From Porodaedalea pini (lineage: Eukaryota; Basidiomycota; Agaricomycetes; Hymenochaetales; Hymenochaetaceae), in assembly GCA_002794775.1 (NCBI GenBank), contig NBAY01000040.1:186001-250000 (forward strand): DNA of 64,000 nucleotides, read 5' to 3'. This document shows positions 46,025 through 58,876 of the stretch, piece by piece (position 1 is the first letter of the stretch; every line of letters starts with the position of its first letter). The position numbers were made by a program, and so were the translations under genes. The notes under the pieces were generated by a model. The model was given only the letters and a program-made list of their open reading frames with translations. It did not search any database and was not told the origin of the DNA.

Positions 46025-49000
46025 ATGCAGACCAACGAACAGAAGCTTGAGTCTATAGCTGAGGTGAACGCTCCTCTTCACGCCAGTATGCTCCAGTCTG
46101 ATATGTAATCTGAATAGACTGTGATAGCTATCCATTTTGGAGGGTCGGGTACGTTCTGCTGCATGTCGCCGACTGAGCGAGTTCTTATGTGGCTTCAGAT
46201 GGCGAATCCGATTTTGAAGACGAGCAAGATGTTGAGGACGACGCAGAGACAGGTTCTTCCTTCCCATGCTGGATGTACACACCTACAGAGCTCGCCTATC
46301 GCGATCTACCAGAAGGGCCACGCCTGCGCATGAGGGCGTATGAGGACGCTTTTGCGCGATGTAGGAATCGAGTGCAGGTACGTTCACATACCTAGCAGCC
46401 ACGTTTCATCCCCAACAGTCTCTTATTTCAGGAAGTTTTGCAAGACGTTCATGCACCGACGACGGCTCGTGTGATAGATGCCGTGCAGGATGCGTATTGC
46501 TTGCGCGAGGAAGACCGACTTATGCCATACACTGAGTTATGTGCAGTCGCCATTTCTGGTAGCGTTTGTCGCTTCTCTACCTTCAAGGCGCTGTTCTCAT
46601 CGTACTTATTCTTCGCTACAGGTACTGATAGAAGTGCAACGTCGACTCTGCTCGATGACGTGAGGCGCACGCTTGTGGAACCCGGGTACAGAGGTGATGG
46701 AAGTGACGAAGAAGAGGAGGTTGAGGTTGAGCCGAGTACGAGGGCTCCTGTGGTCATATCGACACTTGCACCAACAGACTGCTCGAATCTCACCTCGGCG
46801 ATGAAGGTCATGATTGGCGGGTTCCTAGAGTCCTGCACCGACAATGCAGATGACCAGGAAGGGGAGGGACAGAGCAACCGTGTGCTCGCGCCATACGACA
46901 TCAACCTCCTCGAGATGTGGTATGATAAACTAAGGCGGTTCAGGGGTACGTATGCATCTCTTCTGAGGACTTCATGCTGCTCACTCTCTTGTTACACGAA
47001 GACGAGGCAGACCTCCCGAAACTCGTCGTTCTCGTTACGGATCTTGAGAAAATCGAGCCTACCATCGTGCAAGACCTATTCTACATCTGCAGGTATTAAA
47101 TGCACCGCTTTGTTTCTCAAGTGTGTCGATCTCTAACCCTTTGACTCAAGTTTACACATTCCTCGCCTCCCTTTTGTCTTCATCCTCGGCCTCTCCACTC
47201 CACCGACACCATTCTATCTGCATACCGCGTTTCCGCGCAAAACACGTGCTTTACTCCGTATCACCAGAGTCGAGGTCGCTGGTGGCCTTGACGTGCTTGA
47301 GCGCATTCTGAACGATGTAGGTATACGCCGTGTTTTGTTCTTACTGACGCTGATGCTGCATCCGGATTTAGACGTTCTTCGACCCCGATTTCGAGCCGAC
47401 CATAATGCTGAGCCCATCAGTACTCGCATTCGTGCTTGAGCAATTCACGCGGACGGCACAGTCTCTAGAATTTGTGATGTCGCTTCTGCAGGTGCGTTTT
47501 CATCCGACCTCATTGTTCACTTGCCTCCGTATTCTCACTCCATGGTTTTGTCGTCGCAGCTCGTATATCTACGACACTTTGTCGATCCACTGTCTGTCTT
47601 AGCACCGGACGACTTGTTGGGTACAGCGAGCATTGAAGACGCAGCAGAGAAATTATCCGTACCTGCTGCTCGTCCATTTCTACTCGCGCTCCATGCGAGG
47701 TTGCACCACTCGGCGAAATTCTTCGCAAAGACGGCCAATAGGCGTATGACAAACGGATCCAGACTTCATGACGATGTCTCTGAGGCGAGTCCAAAGAAAA
47801 GTCCAAGCAAAGGGAAGGGGAAAGGAAAGGCCAGTGCTGCAAATAGCATTCTTCCAGATGCAAATCGGCTTGTGGCGACGCCACTAAATGCTCTACTACG
47901 CATGCGTGAGCTACGTGAAGAGCATGAACGGCGGTTGCGACGTACTCGAGTAGCATTCCGCATCGTGAGCAACGTGAGGAGGCGGTTACTCGATGCGGGC
48001 GTGCTCCGAATAGGGACGGGAAGGGGCGGAGGTATGGGAACGACTGTGGGAACAGAGACGGATATGATGGGCGCGTGTTTGCGTGGAACGCTTGCTGGCA
48101 GGGAGGGAAAGGCTCTTGCGAACGGGATCCGGTACGTACGCCCTCTTAAGATATGCAAATATCGCACGACTTGACGCGTATCATCTGGCTCAGGAGGCTG
48201 GATACGGAGACACTCAACGCGCTTCTCTCTGCGTTATATACGCTCGTGCGTGGTATGCCCGACGAGGCGCGAACAGCAGAAGAAACTACCATGGTATCAC
48301 TCGTCAAGTGGACTTCGCGTCTTGACGCACTTGTTGTAGAGGAAGATGCGGTTGACATTGCGGAGGAGGTGGGTAAATGGCTCGTTGGTTACATCAGGTA
48401 TGTCTTCCTTCGTTTCTGCATGCTCTGATTTATAAATACTATTATTATTGTACTGAAGAGCCGTTTGATTCATAGCGAAACCATGCGTGACTTTACGGAG
48501 ACGGAGCTGTGGGACATATGGTACACAGGAAACCCGACCGGTATGGTAGATGTGAGCGTCTTTATTCTCCGTTTAGATTACATCATGATGATCAGTGGTA
48601 CTAATTTGTTGTTGAATAGATGTTCAATCCTGCGCCGCGCACGGCTATTACCAACGCGCTCGTGCATCCAGAACGGTACCTTGGCAACGAGGAAGCCTCT
48701 ACATCGCAGACCGCTTCACCGGCGAAGGGGAAGGGAAAACGTCGCGCGAGCAATATTGCAGATGGCGCTGCTGCAGAAGATCTAACGCCGGATACGGCTT
48801 TGTTATTCAAAGGCTACCTGGAGAGTGGGCGTATGATGAACGTCTATGACTGGTACGCATCGTTCAAGGAGGGATTGGATGCTCGCCGTCGGGCGGCGAG
48901 GGCTGCGGAGGGATATTCGCGTACGCGTACGCGAGGGAAGAAGGGTCGGCGTAAGGCTGTGAAGAAGGTCGGCGCGCAGTCAATTTCTAGATCCGCGGCG

Positions 49001-49336
49001 TCGAGCCCGACTAAGGCCAGGGGAAGAACGAGGCTAAGGGGAAAAGGAACAATAGGAGGAGGACGAGGAGCGAGAGGAGCCAAGTCTAGGGGACGGCCAG
49101 ATGTGGACCTGGGGAGCAACGGCGCTGGTGGGGATGATAGTGATGGTGACAGTGAAACTGATGATGAGAGTGAAGATGACCTGAGCCCTGAGGAGCGCGA
49201 GCGGTGGGAGGCAGAGATTCAAGCGCGTTTTATCCGCGCCGTGCAGGAACTCGACATGCTGGGTTTTGTCAAGCACACCGGTAGGAAAGCAGATCATGTA
49301 CAAAAGACTGTGTACGAACTCCCTGAGTATAGCTGA
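46025..49336 (+). CDS. ORC3: Origin recognition complex subunit 3
   Basis: Multi-exon gene, intact as read. Starts MQTNEQKLESIAE, acidic stretch DGESDFEDEQDVEDDAETGS. ORC3 landmarks in order: LLLHEDEADLPKLVVLVTDL, EKIEPTIVQDLFYICS, LHIPRLPFVFILGLSTPPTP, FDPDFEPTIMLSPSVLAFVL, LQLVYLRHFVDPLSVL, LWDIWYTGNPTGM, MFNPAPRTAITNALVHPERY, and the C-terminal winged-helix end ARFIRAVQELDMLGFVKHTG, RKADHVQKTVYEL. Between the last two is a long basic/acidic disordered insert (48850-49190). ORC binds replication origins and loads the MCM helicase in the nucleus. MCB boxes upstream suggest G1/S expression. The AAA+-like part has no canonical Walker motif, as usual for ORC3. Confidence 0.88.
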
Positions 49337-49573
49337 GGATCAGCAGTTGAATAATCTAATTTTGGTTATTTTCATTTGTTTGGTGTATGTCAGTGTGTGC
49401 CTGGATTTAGACTCCGCTATATAAGTTTTGTCCACGCCTGCTCGGCCCATTTTCTTTTTATCCTTCATCGTCGTTCAGCGTTCGTCGCCCACCGTTCTCA
49501 TCTTTCAACAAGCGTTTACCGCATCCCTCGTCGCTCTTAAGCACCACACTCGTTACACCTAGCTAATACCACC

Positions 49574-50436
49574 ATGTTCACTCGCGTCGCTGTTCTCATT
49601 TCCCTTGCTGCTTCCAGCATGGCTACCGTCTACGTACGTCGTTCTTGTCTTTCTCTTTCTCATGAATAAATTTTTGCGAGAATGTGTTATAGGAGCTGAC
49701 CTCAAACCGATTTTTGGATAGTTGACGTCCCCGGTCATTGGCTCGACCTGCAGCGGCGGCTCGTCCTGCACCATCAGCTGGCAGGACGACGGTGCCGCAC
49801 CCTCGCTTGACACGTTCGGTAACTCCATGGTCTCTATCTACGTCGGTAGCCAAATACAACAGGTGCGCTTTTTCAGCGTCGTTTATTTCCGAGAGAAAAA
49901 AATACTGATCTGCGTGATGGGTGGAATAGACCTTGGTCCAGAACATCACCGGCTCCGTGAATGTCGCGACGACCTCTTCCATCGCTTTCACCGTCGACCC
50001 ATCTGCGGGTCCCAATGACGATGTCTAGTACGTATTTTGCATTATTATTATTTTCAATGCGGCTGAAGGGTAAGAACTGACTTGATTTAGCTTCGTCCGC
50101 TTCGAGTCCGTCAGTGGCGTTAACGGGTCGACGCCCTACGAGGCCTTTTCCGCGAAGTTCACGCTCAACAACATGTCCGGCACTTTTAACTCTACAGTTC
50201 AGGCGCAGATCGCCGCTGCCGAGTCGTCCGGCTCAGGATTCGGTTCTGCGACGAGTACCAGCGCGTCCTCCACCAAGGCCGCAACGTCGACTTCGAGCAA
50301 GGCCTCCGGCTCGAGCTCCGCGTCTGCATCCGGTTCCTCCGCATCCTCGTCGAGCGCGGCGGGCCGCACTAACATTGCAGGCGGCTTCGTTGGCGTTGCT
50401 GGTGTCGTTGCCGCGTTGTTCAGCCTCGCGCTCTAA
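49574..50436 (+). CDS. Kre9/Knh1-like Ser/Thr-rich GPI-anchored cell-wall protein
   Basis: Exons 49574-49633, 49722-49863, 49930-50027 and 50091-50436, in frame. Signal peptide MFTRVAVLISLAASSMATVY; one Kre9/Knh1-family beta-sandwich domain (LTSPVIGSTCSGGSSCTISW, FGNSMVSIYVGSQIQQTLVQ, TVDPSAGPNDDVYFVRFESV) with N-glycosylation sites (NIT, NGS, NMS); then a Ser/Ala/Thr-rich stalk and a C-terminal hydrophobic tail (AGGFVGVAGVVAALFSLAL) that fits GPI attachment. Family members act in beta-glucan wall assembly. TATA-like TATATAAG at 49420 lies about 150 bp upstream. Intact. Confidence 0.9.
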
Positions 50437-51129
50437 ACACATTCATATCCATAACCCCTCTATCTCCACCCTTCCGGTCTCCCTTCTAGCTTGCGACTCT
50501 GCTGAAGCGAGTAGGAGCGACCCGATTTACAGACATTTTCAGTTGGTTATCTCGGTATCAAGGCGTCTGTATGATATCACTTTTCCACTTGGGCTAGTCT
50601 CTTCCTGGATATCGATACGTATACATTTTACTATCGGGGTCTTCTTTCAAACTTCACTATACTTTCGGAGGGATTCTGTTTTATCATTCGTATTTTCTTT
50701 TAACACACCGACCGATCTGGTTTACGCTCCAACCGAGTCTTACTTCCTTCGAAGACATTTCCAATGTAACGACGGTCGCCCTTGCGCTGCGCTGCGTGGC
50801 GGCGGCCAAGTAACGTACTCGTATGCACGCTCGTTTAGAATCAGGTTGCTTTATACATGCATATACCCCGCACTTATACATACTGCATTCGGCATATTCT
50901 AGATGCTTTCGGTCTAATATACGTCTCGCCCGGCATGATCGTCCAAGACTGAAGTTGAGTGTTTGGGTATTCATTGCACGAAGAGGTGTTTGTCTAATGG
51001 GCATCACAAAAATCTGCAGAGTATTATAATTAAATATATTCGGCTTATAATCCACAAAAGGCATGCAAGATATGTAATCATTTTGATCAAGATTGTAGAG
51101 GAATACCATGCGAAGTCCAAATCATAATA
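50437..51129. other. 3' region of the wall-protein gene
   Basis: Open frames run through but show no conserved motif; becomes AT-rich after 51000, marking the border to the accessory tract. Confidence 0.5.
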
Positions 51130-53505
51130 CCACATAAGACTTACTGAACCCCATAAGGATTGTGAGATCACATAATCCTTTTAAGACCTTATAAGCAACC
51201 ATAAGTGCATATAATCCTTATAACTGATTAATTGCTTTACTGGCTTAAATGGATTGCAATTTTGGCACCGGTCACTTGGAAAATGCAATTATACATAGTA
51301 TAGAATGATACATGAGAGACTGAGAGTGCACATGTGAAGGAGATGCAGATGACAACATGAAGCACCGCAAAGCCTGGCAATGGACTCATGCACGCACTCT
51401 GTGTCTGCGCTATAGGAGCACGTGTGGAGGCAGGTGGCATCGCAAGGGCGAGTGTGAGGGGCGGGAGGTGCTGCTGGTACTGACTCTGCTGGTGTTCGCG
51501 TGTGTGCTGAGGGCAAGGCTGTTGGGCAAGGATGGTGGCGTGCTGCACAGGAGGCTGAGGTTGCATGTATGTGCTTGTGGAGGATGATGCTGACGAAGAG
51601 TGCTGACACTGGAGCTGGAGCAGGGTATGCCGGTTGATGTGCATACGTGCCATATGCAGCCTGGCTCTGACTCTGATCCACATATCTGTACCCATAAGCA
51701 CCATACCCATATCCATACCCCTCACCAGTCTGACTATCCACATACCACAGGCGCGTTTTGTGCTCTGCGCCTGGTGGAAGTGTGGACCCTCCATCCTTCA
51801 CCACAGGTAGCTCCTCAACCGGCAGCATATTCGAGTCCGCGATACTGGTATATGACATAGAACCTGGTGCGTGCGCGTATGGAACAGCAGAAGCAGCAGA
51901 CGTGGCATATGGCGATGGGAGTGGCAAGCTTGAGAGCGCATAGAAGTACAGATGTGAAGGAAGCACATGGCACGCAGCAACGGCGATGTGGTATGGTGCC
52001 GCCAGCGCCTCTGCCTCCCTCTCGAGTCCTCCACAGTCCTATCATCACCCTCTCTCACGCTCAGCCTAGTTTGCTGTTCAACGGGTGTCGCAAGGCTCAT
52101 CTTCTCCAGCCCCTGCAGGCTATCCACATATGTGCATGCAGGCTGCATGCTCACGCTTCCCGTCCTCTCCCATATTCTCTCTGCGTGACTGTTTCCATTT
52201 GCATGTCTATTCAAGGAGGAAGCGGATGCAAGTGCGGCATGAATGCTGAATGCAAGCCCTGTCGGCTGCTTCCTGCCACACACTGCACCCGCAAAGGTTG
52301 CACTCATGGGCAAGAACACATTGACTGCGGTGCACTTTGAAGATGCAGGTCAGTTTGGTGAGGTCTGCATAGACTGGCTTTGCTTACGTACCTGGGGTAC
52401 AGACAGAAGATGTGAGGTGGAAGAGGAGGGGACAGTGAACATGAAAGGGTATGCTGGAGTGTACACATAGCTCATTGTGCAGTGTGGACTTGTGCTCCTT
52501 GCTCTTTGCTGCTGATTGTGCTGCTGCGCCTCCTCCCTCCACATGCCCTCACTCGGTTCCAAAATTGTTATGCATGGGATGATCACATAAGACCATATCC
52601 ATTTGTGCCACTTGCTGTGCTTGCACTCCTTTGTGAGAACAAGGCCATTGAGGAGATTGAGTCACATGTCATACATCTGCATTGAGGAAGAGGCAGAAAC
52701 CTGTGCCGAGAAGGAATCTTGTTGAGTTCATCAAGCAGGATCACAGATACATATGGCCAGGTCTTGTAGCACACCCAGCACAACAACCCAAGTCAGTCAG
52801 AGTAGTCAGAGCTTGAACTCAAGTCTTGCACTGCTTGTTATCATCCAGTGGGTCTTCTGTGTTGCTCTTTCAGTCTTGCATTCAAGAGTCAACAGTACAG
52901 AAGACAACCAGGTAGGTCTTGATGAGTTGATGGGACTTGAGTTGATGTTATGTGTGGCAGAGGTAAGACTCTAAGAGATGCAAGTCAGAACAAGGTGACC
53001 AAAAGTTGAACATCACATGCTATATGTTTAGGGCTGGATGCTGCAGACTTGACACTCCGTACCTGTTGCACTCAAGTATTACCTATATGAGCACATGCAC
53101 TCGGGCCACAGCTCACCAAGCATTTGGATTGTGAGGCCCTTGTGTAGTGTACAGTGCTCAAATGATGAAAATGACAATATGAATGACAGCCAATTCTTCC
53201 CAGACATTATTGCAGAGAGAATTTGGGCAAATGTGTTCAAAAGAGTACTAGTACTCTTCACAGTAATACTGCTAATAGAGCCTCATATTCTGTATTTATT
53301 CATACCTAAGTGTTTTGTATGCTTATGTGCCTCTCAAAAAGTCTTATTGCTCTCTTATAGTTGCATTAGAAGTGAATATGGTCTGTATAAAATTCTTATT
53401 TGTGACTTACAATAATAATACAACCCTTTTGTGGACTTATATCCCAGTGACAAGTCTTAAGGTACCTCACAGGAGCTTATAAGCCTCTCAAAACTCTTAT
53501 TGACC
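51130..53505. mobile_element. Candidate DNA transposon remnant with inverted subterminal repeats
   Basis: The left flank carries ATAAG repeatedly (51134, 51153, 51191, 51201), the right flank carries its complement CTTAT repeatedly (53332, 53343, 53354, 53394, 53436, 53476, 53496). Inverted clusters of a short motif near both ends are typical of subterminal repeats of several DNA transposon families. The 2-kb interior has GC-richer, minus-strand coding-like text (51966-51289, 52319-51798, 52586-52350) with Tyr/Gly- and His-rich strings (GEGYGYGYGAYGYRYVDQSQ) but no transposase motif I can name. Exact termini and target duplication were not found. Confidence 0.4.
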
Positions 53506-53632
53506 CTCTATAATTACATATATATGAATTTAGTTTGTGCCAATAATTACTGCATCATTACCATCTCCAAAAGTGTAAATCATTTGATGCAAATTTTTGC
53601 GATGGGTGACATAAGAACATATACATAAAAGT

Positions 53633-54290
53633 CTAGTAGCAGAATTGTTCCAACGCCCTACGCAAAGCTAAATCCATATTTTCTAAGATTCTACTGGATA
53701 ACATTCTATCAGTTATGTTCCGCATGTTCATCCAAAGCCCAGGGTTTCTCAAGCAGCAGGCCTGCAAAATGTGGACAAGATATTCCAAACTGTGAGCTGC
53801 GGTGATAGCACACTCCAGGCCATTACCCCTGAGAGCCAGTAGGACCACTTCACCCTCACTTGGACCATGAAAGGGAGCTCTTCCAGTGAAAATCTGTCAA
53901 ATGAGCCTAGTGAGAATCATATGAAATTTTACCAAAGAGAATAACAGATCTCCAGGCATCACATACTAAATGTATAAACATCAGTCTTTACATTTTGCTG
54001 CCTTTCTCCTCTATAGGTATTAGGGAGAACAAGTTTGGGGGCTTGCCAATGAAGTATTCCTCAGCCTCTATCCTGATGAGTCATGCCAGACTGATATCAG
54101 CGACTCGTGAGATCCCATAATCGTCAACGAGATTATTAGCCTGATTGAATAGATATAATTATTGCATAGCTATAAAAACTCTGCATAAATGTATTTGAGA
54201 TCACCATAATGGACTAGTGCTGCAGGTTCATTGCTGTGCATGTATTCAAGACCAGAACAAATCGGCTTCATCTGCTGAGCAAACATCAAA
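53633..54290 (-). pseudogene. Kinase-family fragment (copy 2), C-lobe only
   Basis: Minus-strand text equals the catalytic loop to C-terminus of copy 1: ICSGLEYMHSNEPAALVHYG, a decayed activation segment (VADISLAWLIRIEAEEY, DFG replaced by DIS), then SLEYLVHILQACC ending RALEQFCY at 53633. No N-lobe or N-terminal region is left in place. Pseudogene. Confidence 0.7.
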
Positions 54291-54433
54291 CTCCAATATA
54301 CCTAATCAGAGGAATCGGTTTGCATTTACAAACACAGCTAGTTGGGGTATCCACAGGTCAGAGCAGAGGCATCTCAGAACTGTCAGAAGTAGTAAAAATG
54401 TCTGGTGAGCCTACAAACTACTACAAATTTGAG

Positions 54434-56430
54434 CTATTGATAGAAATAATAACAAAAATCCTGATGATCTACTACAGGAGACACATGCTTGAAGATCTCA
54501 TGATCTATTCCACTCATATCCATTTGAGAATCAGGATCTGCTGAGCAGCAGGACTCCAGAATCTGGACAAGATGCTCAGAACCTTGAGCTACGATAAGTG
54601 CATGCTCCAGTCCCGTGCTGCTCTCAGCCATTTTTATCATTTCAACAACACTGATATCGTGAAAGGGCACATTTCCAGTGAAAATCTGCAAGAAACAGCT
54701 AGTGAAAAGGTGACCTCATCAGATACTATGTAGGACAAAGAACAGACCTCCAGGCAAGTCATCCCAAATGCATAAACATTGGTCTTTACATTTCGCCGTC
54801 CCTCTCCTCCATATGTATCAGGGAGGATAAGCTCGGGGGCTTGCCAATGAAGTGTTCCCTGACCTCCACCACTGGGAGTCGAAGTTGCTATCCCTATGAG
54901 CCATGCCAGACCAAAATCGGCGATGCGTGCATTTCCAACATCATCAATAAGAATATTGGCCTAAAATAATTGGAGCAACATAAGAAACCAACTAAGATAA
55001 AAATGATAGACTAAGTGCTAACACATTTGAGATCACCATGAACTACTTCGGGCTCATTGTTATGCATGTATCTGAGACCTGAACAGATTTGCCTTGTCTG
55101 CAAATGCGGGTTTAGTACACTATAACCTTTAAGAGAAGAGATAATTTACACTCACTAATTGCTTCTTGTCTGCATGCGGGTTATGCTTGAGATAGCCAAG
55201 GGCATCACCATTTTGCATAAAAGGTGAAACGAGACCAGTTGAAGGGAACCCTTCTCTACAAAGTCCAAGGAAGGGCAATATATGGCGATGATGAAGACAT
55301 TGCCAGATAAGGGCTTCTTTACACAGTTCCTAAAAACACAATTTGTGATTGACATCTCAATAGACCAGGTATGGTCTACCTTACCCAATGCTTCCTCTCG
55401 TTCTCTTCTGCATCCCAGAAATAGTGAGAAACCTTGACTGCAACGTACTGTAAACCTATTTGGCCCAAGTACACATCACCGAAGGCTCCACCACAGAAAT
55501 GATACTCTCCATCATGATTGCATGATACATTGTTGATATATAGCTTTGAAGGCACGATCCCTTGTTTCTTAGCCATGCTATATAGCAATTGATCAAGTTC
55601 CTTTTGTTGTTTGCTCATTAATTCTGAATCGTTATTGTCTAATATCTATCCATTGTTAATTAATCACTTGATAGAGCTTGGGCCTGTGCTCACTTCCTAC
55701 ACAGACTCAACTGCTTCTTTTGCACTTGATTCATCTTTTCTAGTCACATCTCCCAATTTGTGGATATAAAGGTGGCAATCAGTGATTCTAGCATAATCAA
55801 GGACCCTCCTGTAAATCAATGTAGGTGATAAGCAGGACTTACAGAGATGTAGTCAGTTTATCTAGGTGAATCTGAATTGACATACATGACTCCTAAAAGC
55901 ACCTTTGTTGCCTTGATTGCAGAGCTAATTAAATCATCTCGAGTCATGCGAAATGACATAAAGCTTGTGCTATGGATTTCATTACAGACTCGATCACTGC
56001 AGTATTTCAAGGCCACAACAAATGGATCAAGGGAGATTTTCTTGAGAAGAGTTTGCATAAACTATGCCAATGGATTGCAATGAGTATTTCCATCAGCAAT
56101 TCATAATATAAATATCTACTCCTTTCGCTACAATCTCTGAGTACTGATCTTCAAACAAATTGTCCTATGCAGTTTGGATCAAAGGTGGTTTCATTCAGAA
56201 ATAGAGCCACGCAGTTCAATATTGAAAGAAATGCACTGAGAGACAGATCGCATCGAACATCACATTATTGAGGAAAGTTGTCGCTTCCCAAACCCATAAG
56301 CTGAGAGCTCATTTTGAGTGCTTATCATCATAGCTTGCAGTGCTAGGAACAGGAGTGAGATATTTGTTCTGGTCAAATTCTGGATATGCATCCTTTATAT
56401 CTTCAAACAAGCTCTGCAACATATGCATAG
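54434..56430 (-). pseudogene. Kinase-family gene (copy 3), degraded N-terminus
   Basis: Minus strand, same exon order as copy 1. N-terminal LFEDIKDAYPEFDQNKY (near 56410-56360) is followed by in-frame stops (for example near 56312 and 56215). Later blocks are open: RMTRDDLISSAIKATKVLLG, KELDQLLYSMAKKQGIVPSK, glycine loop CGGAFGDVYLGQ, Lys in VAVKVSHYF, ELCKEALIWQCLHHRHILPF, catalytic loop VVHGDLKC, ANILIDDVGNARIADFGLAW, HWQAPELILPDTYGGEG, C-lobe FHDISVVEMIKMAESSTGLE. The kinase domain itself keeps Lys, Glu, HGD, Asn and DFG, so a shorter protein might still be active (inference). Confidence 0.72.
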
Positions 56431-56519
56431 GAATGGACAGACCGAGTGTAGGAGTTCAGGTAACTGAGTTCAGGCTGGCACTAGAGAGCTATTGATGTGG
56501 TGCAGTTCGACTGTACAGG

Positions 56520-56720
56520 TATCGTCAAACACCATCGCATCTTTTCCAACAGAGTTTCAAATTTCAACACTGCAATATTTATCCTTGTCAAAGTTCACAT
56601 ATGTCCTTTATATCATCAAATAAGCCCTGCAAGATCAGAGTGTGGTAGTTCAGCTTCACGAGTTGCTACCAGCACATGTAGCTTCAAACTTCTGTTCAAG
56701 CACTCTGCATTTGCATGAGA
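56520..56720 (-). pseudogene. Isolated remnant of the kinase-family N-terminus
   Basis: LQGLFDDIKDI on the minus strand near 56660-56600, surrounded by stops, repeats the opening motif seen in copies 3 and 4. It marks a further duplication or rearrangement between copies 3 and 4. Confidence 0.5.
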
Positions 56721-56853
56721 CCCAGGCGTAATCATTACAATAAGTAAATGTAAATAGACCATGATGGATTCTGGGTTTCTACTGGGTAGGAAGGGGGGGA
56801 GGGGGGAATAAAGTGTAAAAGAGCTATTAGGGACTTATGCAAGCTATGGGGTT

Positions 56854-58876
56854 CTATGTAGATATATATTTAGGTTTTCCTGTTGAAATATATGAGTGTA
56901 TTATGTGGCTCCATTCAGCAAAAATAATGTCATCCATGCCCAACATATTCATCCGAGAATCAGGATTTGTCGAGCAGCAGGCCCACAGAATCTGGATGAG
57001 ATACTCTGGGCCATGAGTTATAGCAAGTGCATGTTCCAGTCCTATGCCATTTCCAGCCAATTTTATCACTTCCCAGTCACTCATGCCATGAAAGGGTGGC
57101 TTTTTGGTGAAAATCTACCATAAACTCCCGATAAAAAGGTGGTTCAGAAATACTATAAAGAAGGACAGACCTCAAGGCATGTCATCCTGAAAGTGTAGAC
57201 ATCAGTCTTTACATTTGGCTGTCCATCTCCTCCATATTCAGTGGGATGAATAAGCTCAGGAGCCTGCCAATGCAGGGTTCCACGTCCTCCACTGTTGGTG
57301 GTTAAAGTCGCTATCCCGATGAGCCGTGCTAGACCAAAATTAGCAATACATGGATTCCCACCATCGTCAATAAGAACATTGGCCTGAGCATAATTGGAAT
57401 ATCAGTAAGGGCCCATAAATGTAGGACAAATACTAACACATCTGAGATCACCATGAATTACTTCAGGCTTGTTGCAATGCATATATTTGAGACATAGACT
57501 AATCTGCCTCGTCTGCAACGACAAGTTAGTACACTCTCCTGCCCTTAGTCAGTAAACAGATGAAGTATGCCTACTAATTCCTTCTTGTCTGCTTGAGGGT
57601 TTTGCTTGAGGTAGGCAAGGACATCGCCATTTTTCATGAATGGCAAAACAAGCCCGATAGAAGGAAACCCTTCTTTGCAAAGTCCAAGAAAAGGTAATAT
57701 ATGAGTATGGTCAAGATGTTGCCAGATGAGCGCTTCTTTGCATAATTCCTGAAAATGACATATGTTTAGGTCAGAACTGAGTATAGCCCTAATATTGCTT
57801 ACCTGATGCAATCTCTCACCCTCGTCTTCATTCCAAGAGAAGCATGATACCTTCATGGCAATGAGTCGTTGATCGATCTGCCCCTTATACACATCACCAT
57901 AGCTTCCACCACTGAAACAATACTCTCCTAGATGTTGTACATTATTGACATAGAATTTGAAGGCAAAATCCCTTGTTTCCTAGCTGCATTATAGAGTATG
58001 CGGTCAAGTTCCTTTCATTGTTCGTCTGTTAGTAATATCTCATTGCTGTCCAAGGCCTATATGTCTTTATTTAGTTGTTCAATAGACCCAACGGCTTATA
58101 CTTACTTGTTGCACAGTCTCAACAGCCTCTTTTACACTAGGCTCGTCCCCCGTGATTGCATCTTTCAACTTGTAAAAGATGTTGATCTGCAATCCTAGTG
58201 TAATCAAGAATTCTCCTAAACCAATGGATGAGTCAGTAAAACTCACAGAAAGAAAATGAAGCATACATGATTTCTAGAAGTGCACTCGTTGCCTTTATAG
58301 CAGATTTAAATAGAGCAGTCCGAGGTGTTCAAAATGGAGCAAAGTCGGAGTTACAAATCTCATTGAGAACTTGATTACAGTAAATCTTTGAGTCCAAGAA
58401 AAATGACTCCAAGGAGAACTTTTTGACAAGGACATGTATAAACTAGGCCCATGCACTACCATGAGAGATTGAGTCAGTGATCTATAGCATTTGTTCCTCA
58501 CCTCATTAGATAAGGTCTCTGATTCCTTATGATAATACAAGCATGCCTATGCAGTTTGACCCAAACGTGAACTTGTTCAGATACAGAGTTGGGTAGTTTG
58601 ATATCAAAAGAGACACACTGAAAATCCGATGGTGTTCAACAGCACACTATCCAAAAAGAAATTTGCCTCCCGAATCCAGATGTCAAGAGTTTGGTCTGTG
58701 TTCTCGTCATCGTAACTTGGCGTGTCGAAAAAGGGATGAAGGAAGCTACTAGTACTTCAATATTTGTCCTGGTCAAAATCTGGATATGTGTCCTTTATGT
58801 CATCAAATAGGCTTTCCAAGATGTGTATGGTGACTGGAGTAACAGCGGACTGTTGTTCTGAGGCTGGTGTAGTCAT
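56854..58876 (-). pseudogene. Kinase-family gene (copy 4), DFG changed to NFG
   Basis: Minus strand from MTTPASEQQSAVTPVTIHIL (ATG at 58876) and LFDDIKDTYPDFDQDKY, then TGA. Downstream blocks match copy 1: glycine loop FSGGSYGDVYKGQ, LIAMKVSCFSW (Lys kept), ELCKEALIWQHLDHTHILPF, catalytic loop VIHGDLRC, ANVLIDDGGNPCIANFGLAR with NFG in place of DFG, HWQAPELIHPTEYGGDG, C-lobe to TGKPKYIST at 56854. Loss of the DFG aspartate predicts a pseudokinase even without the stop. Confidence 0.72.
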
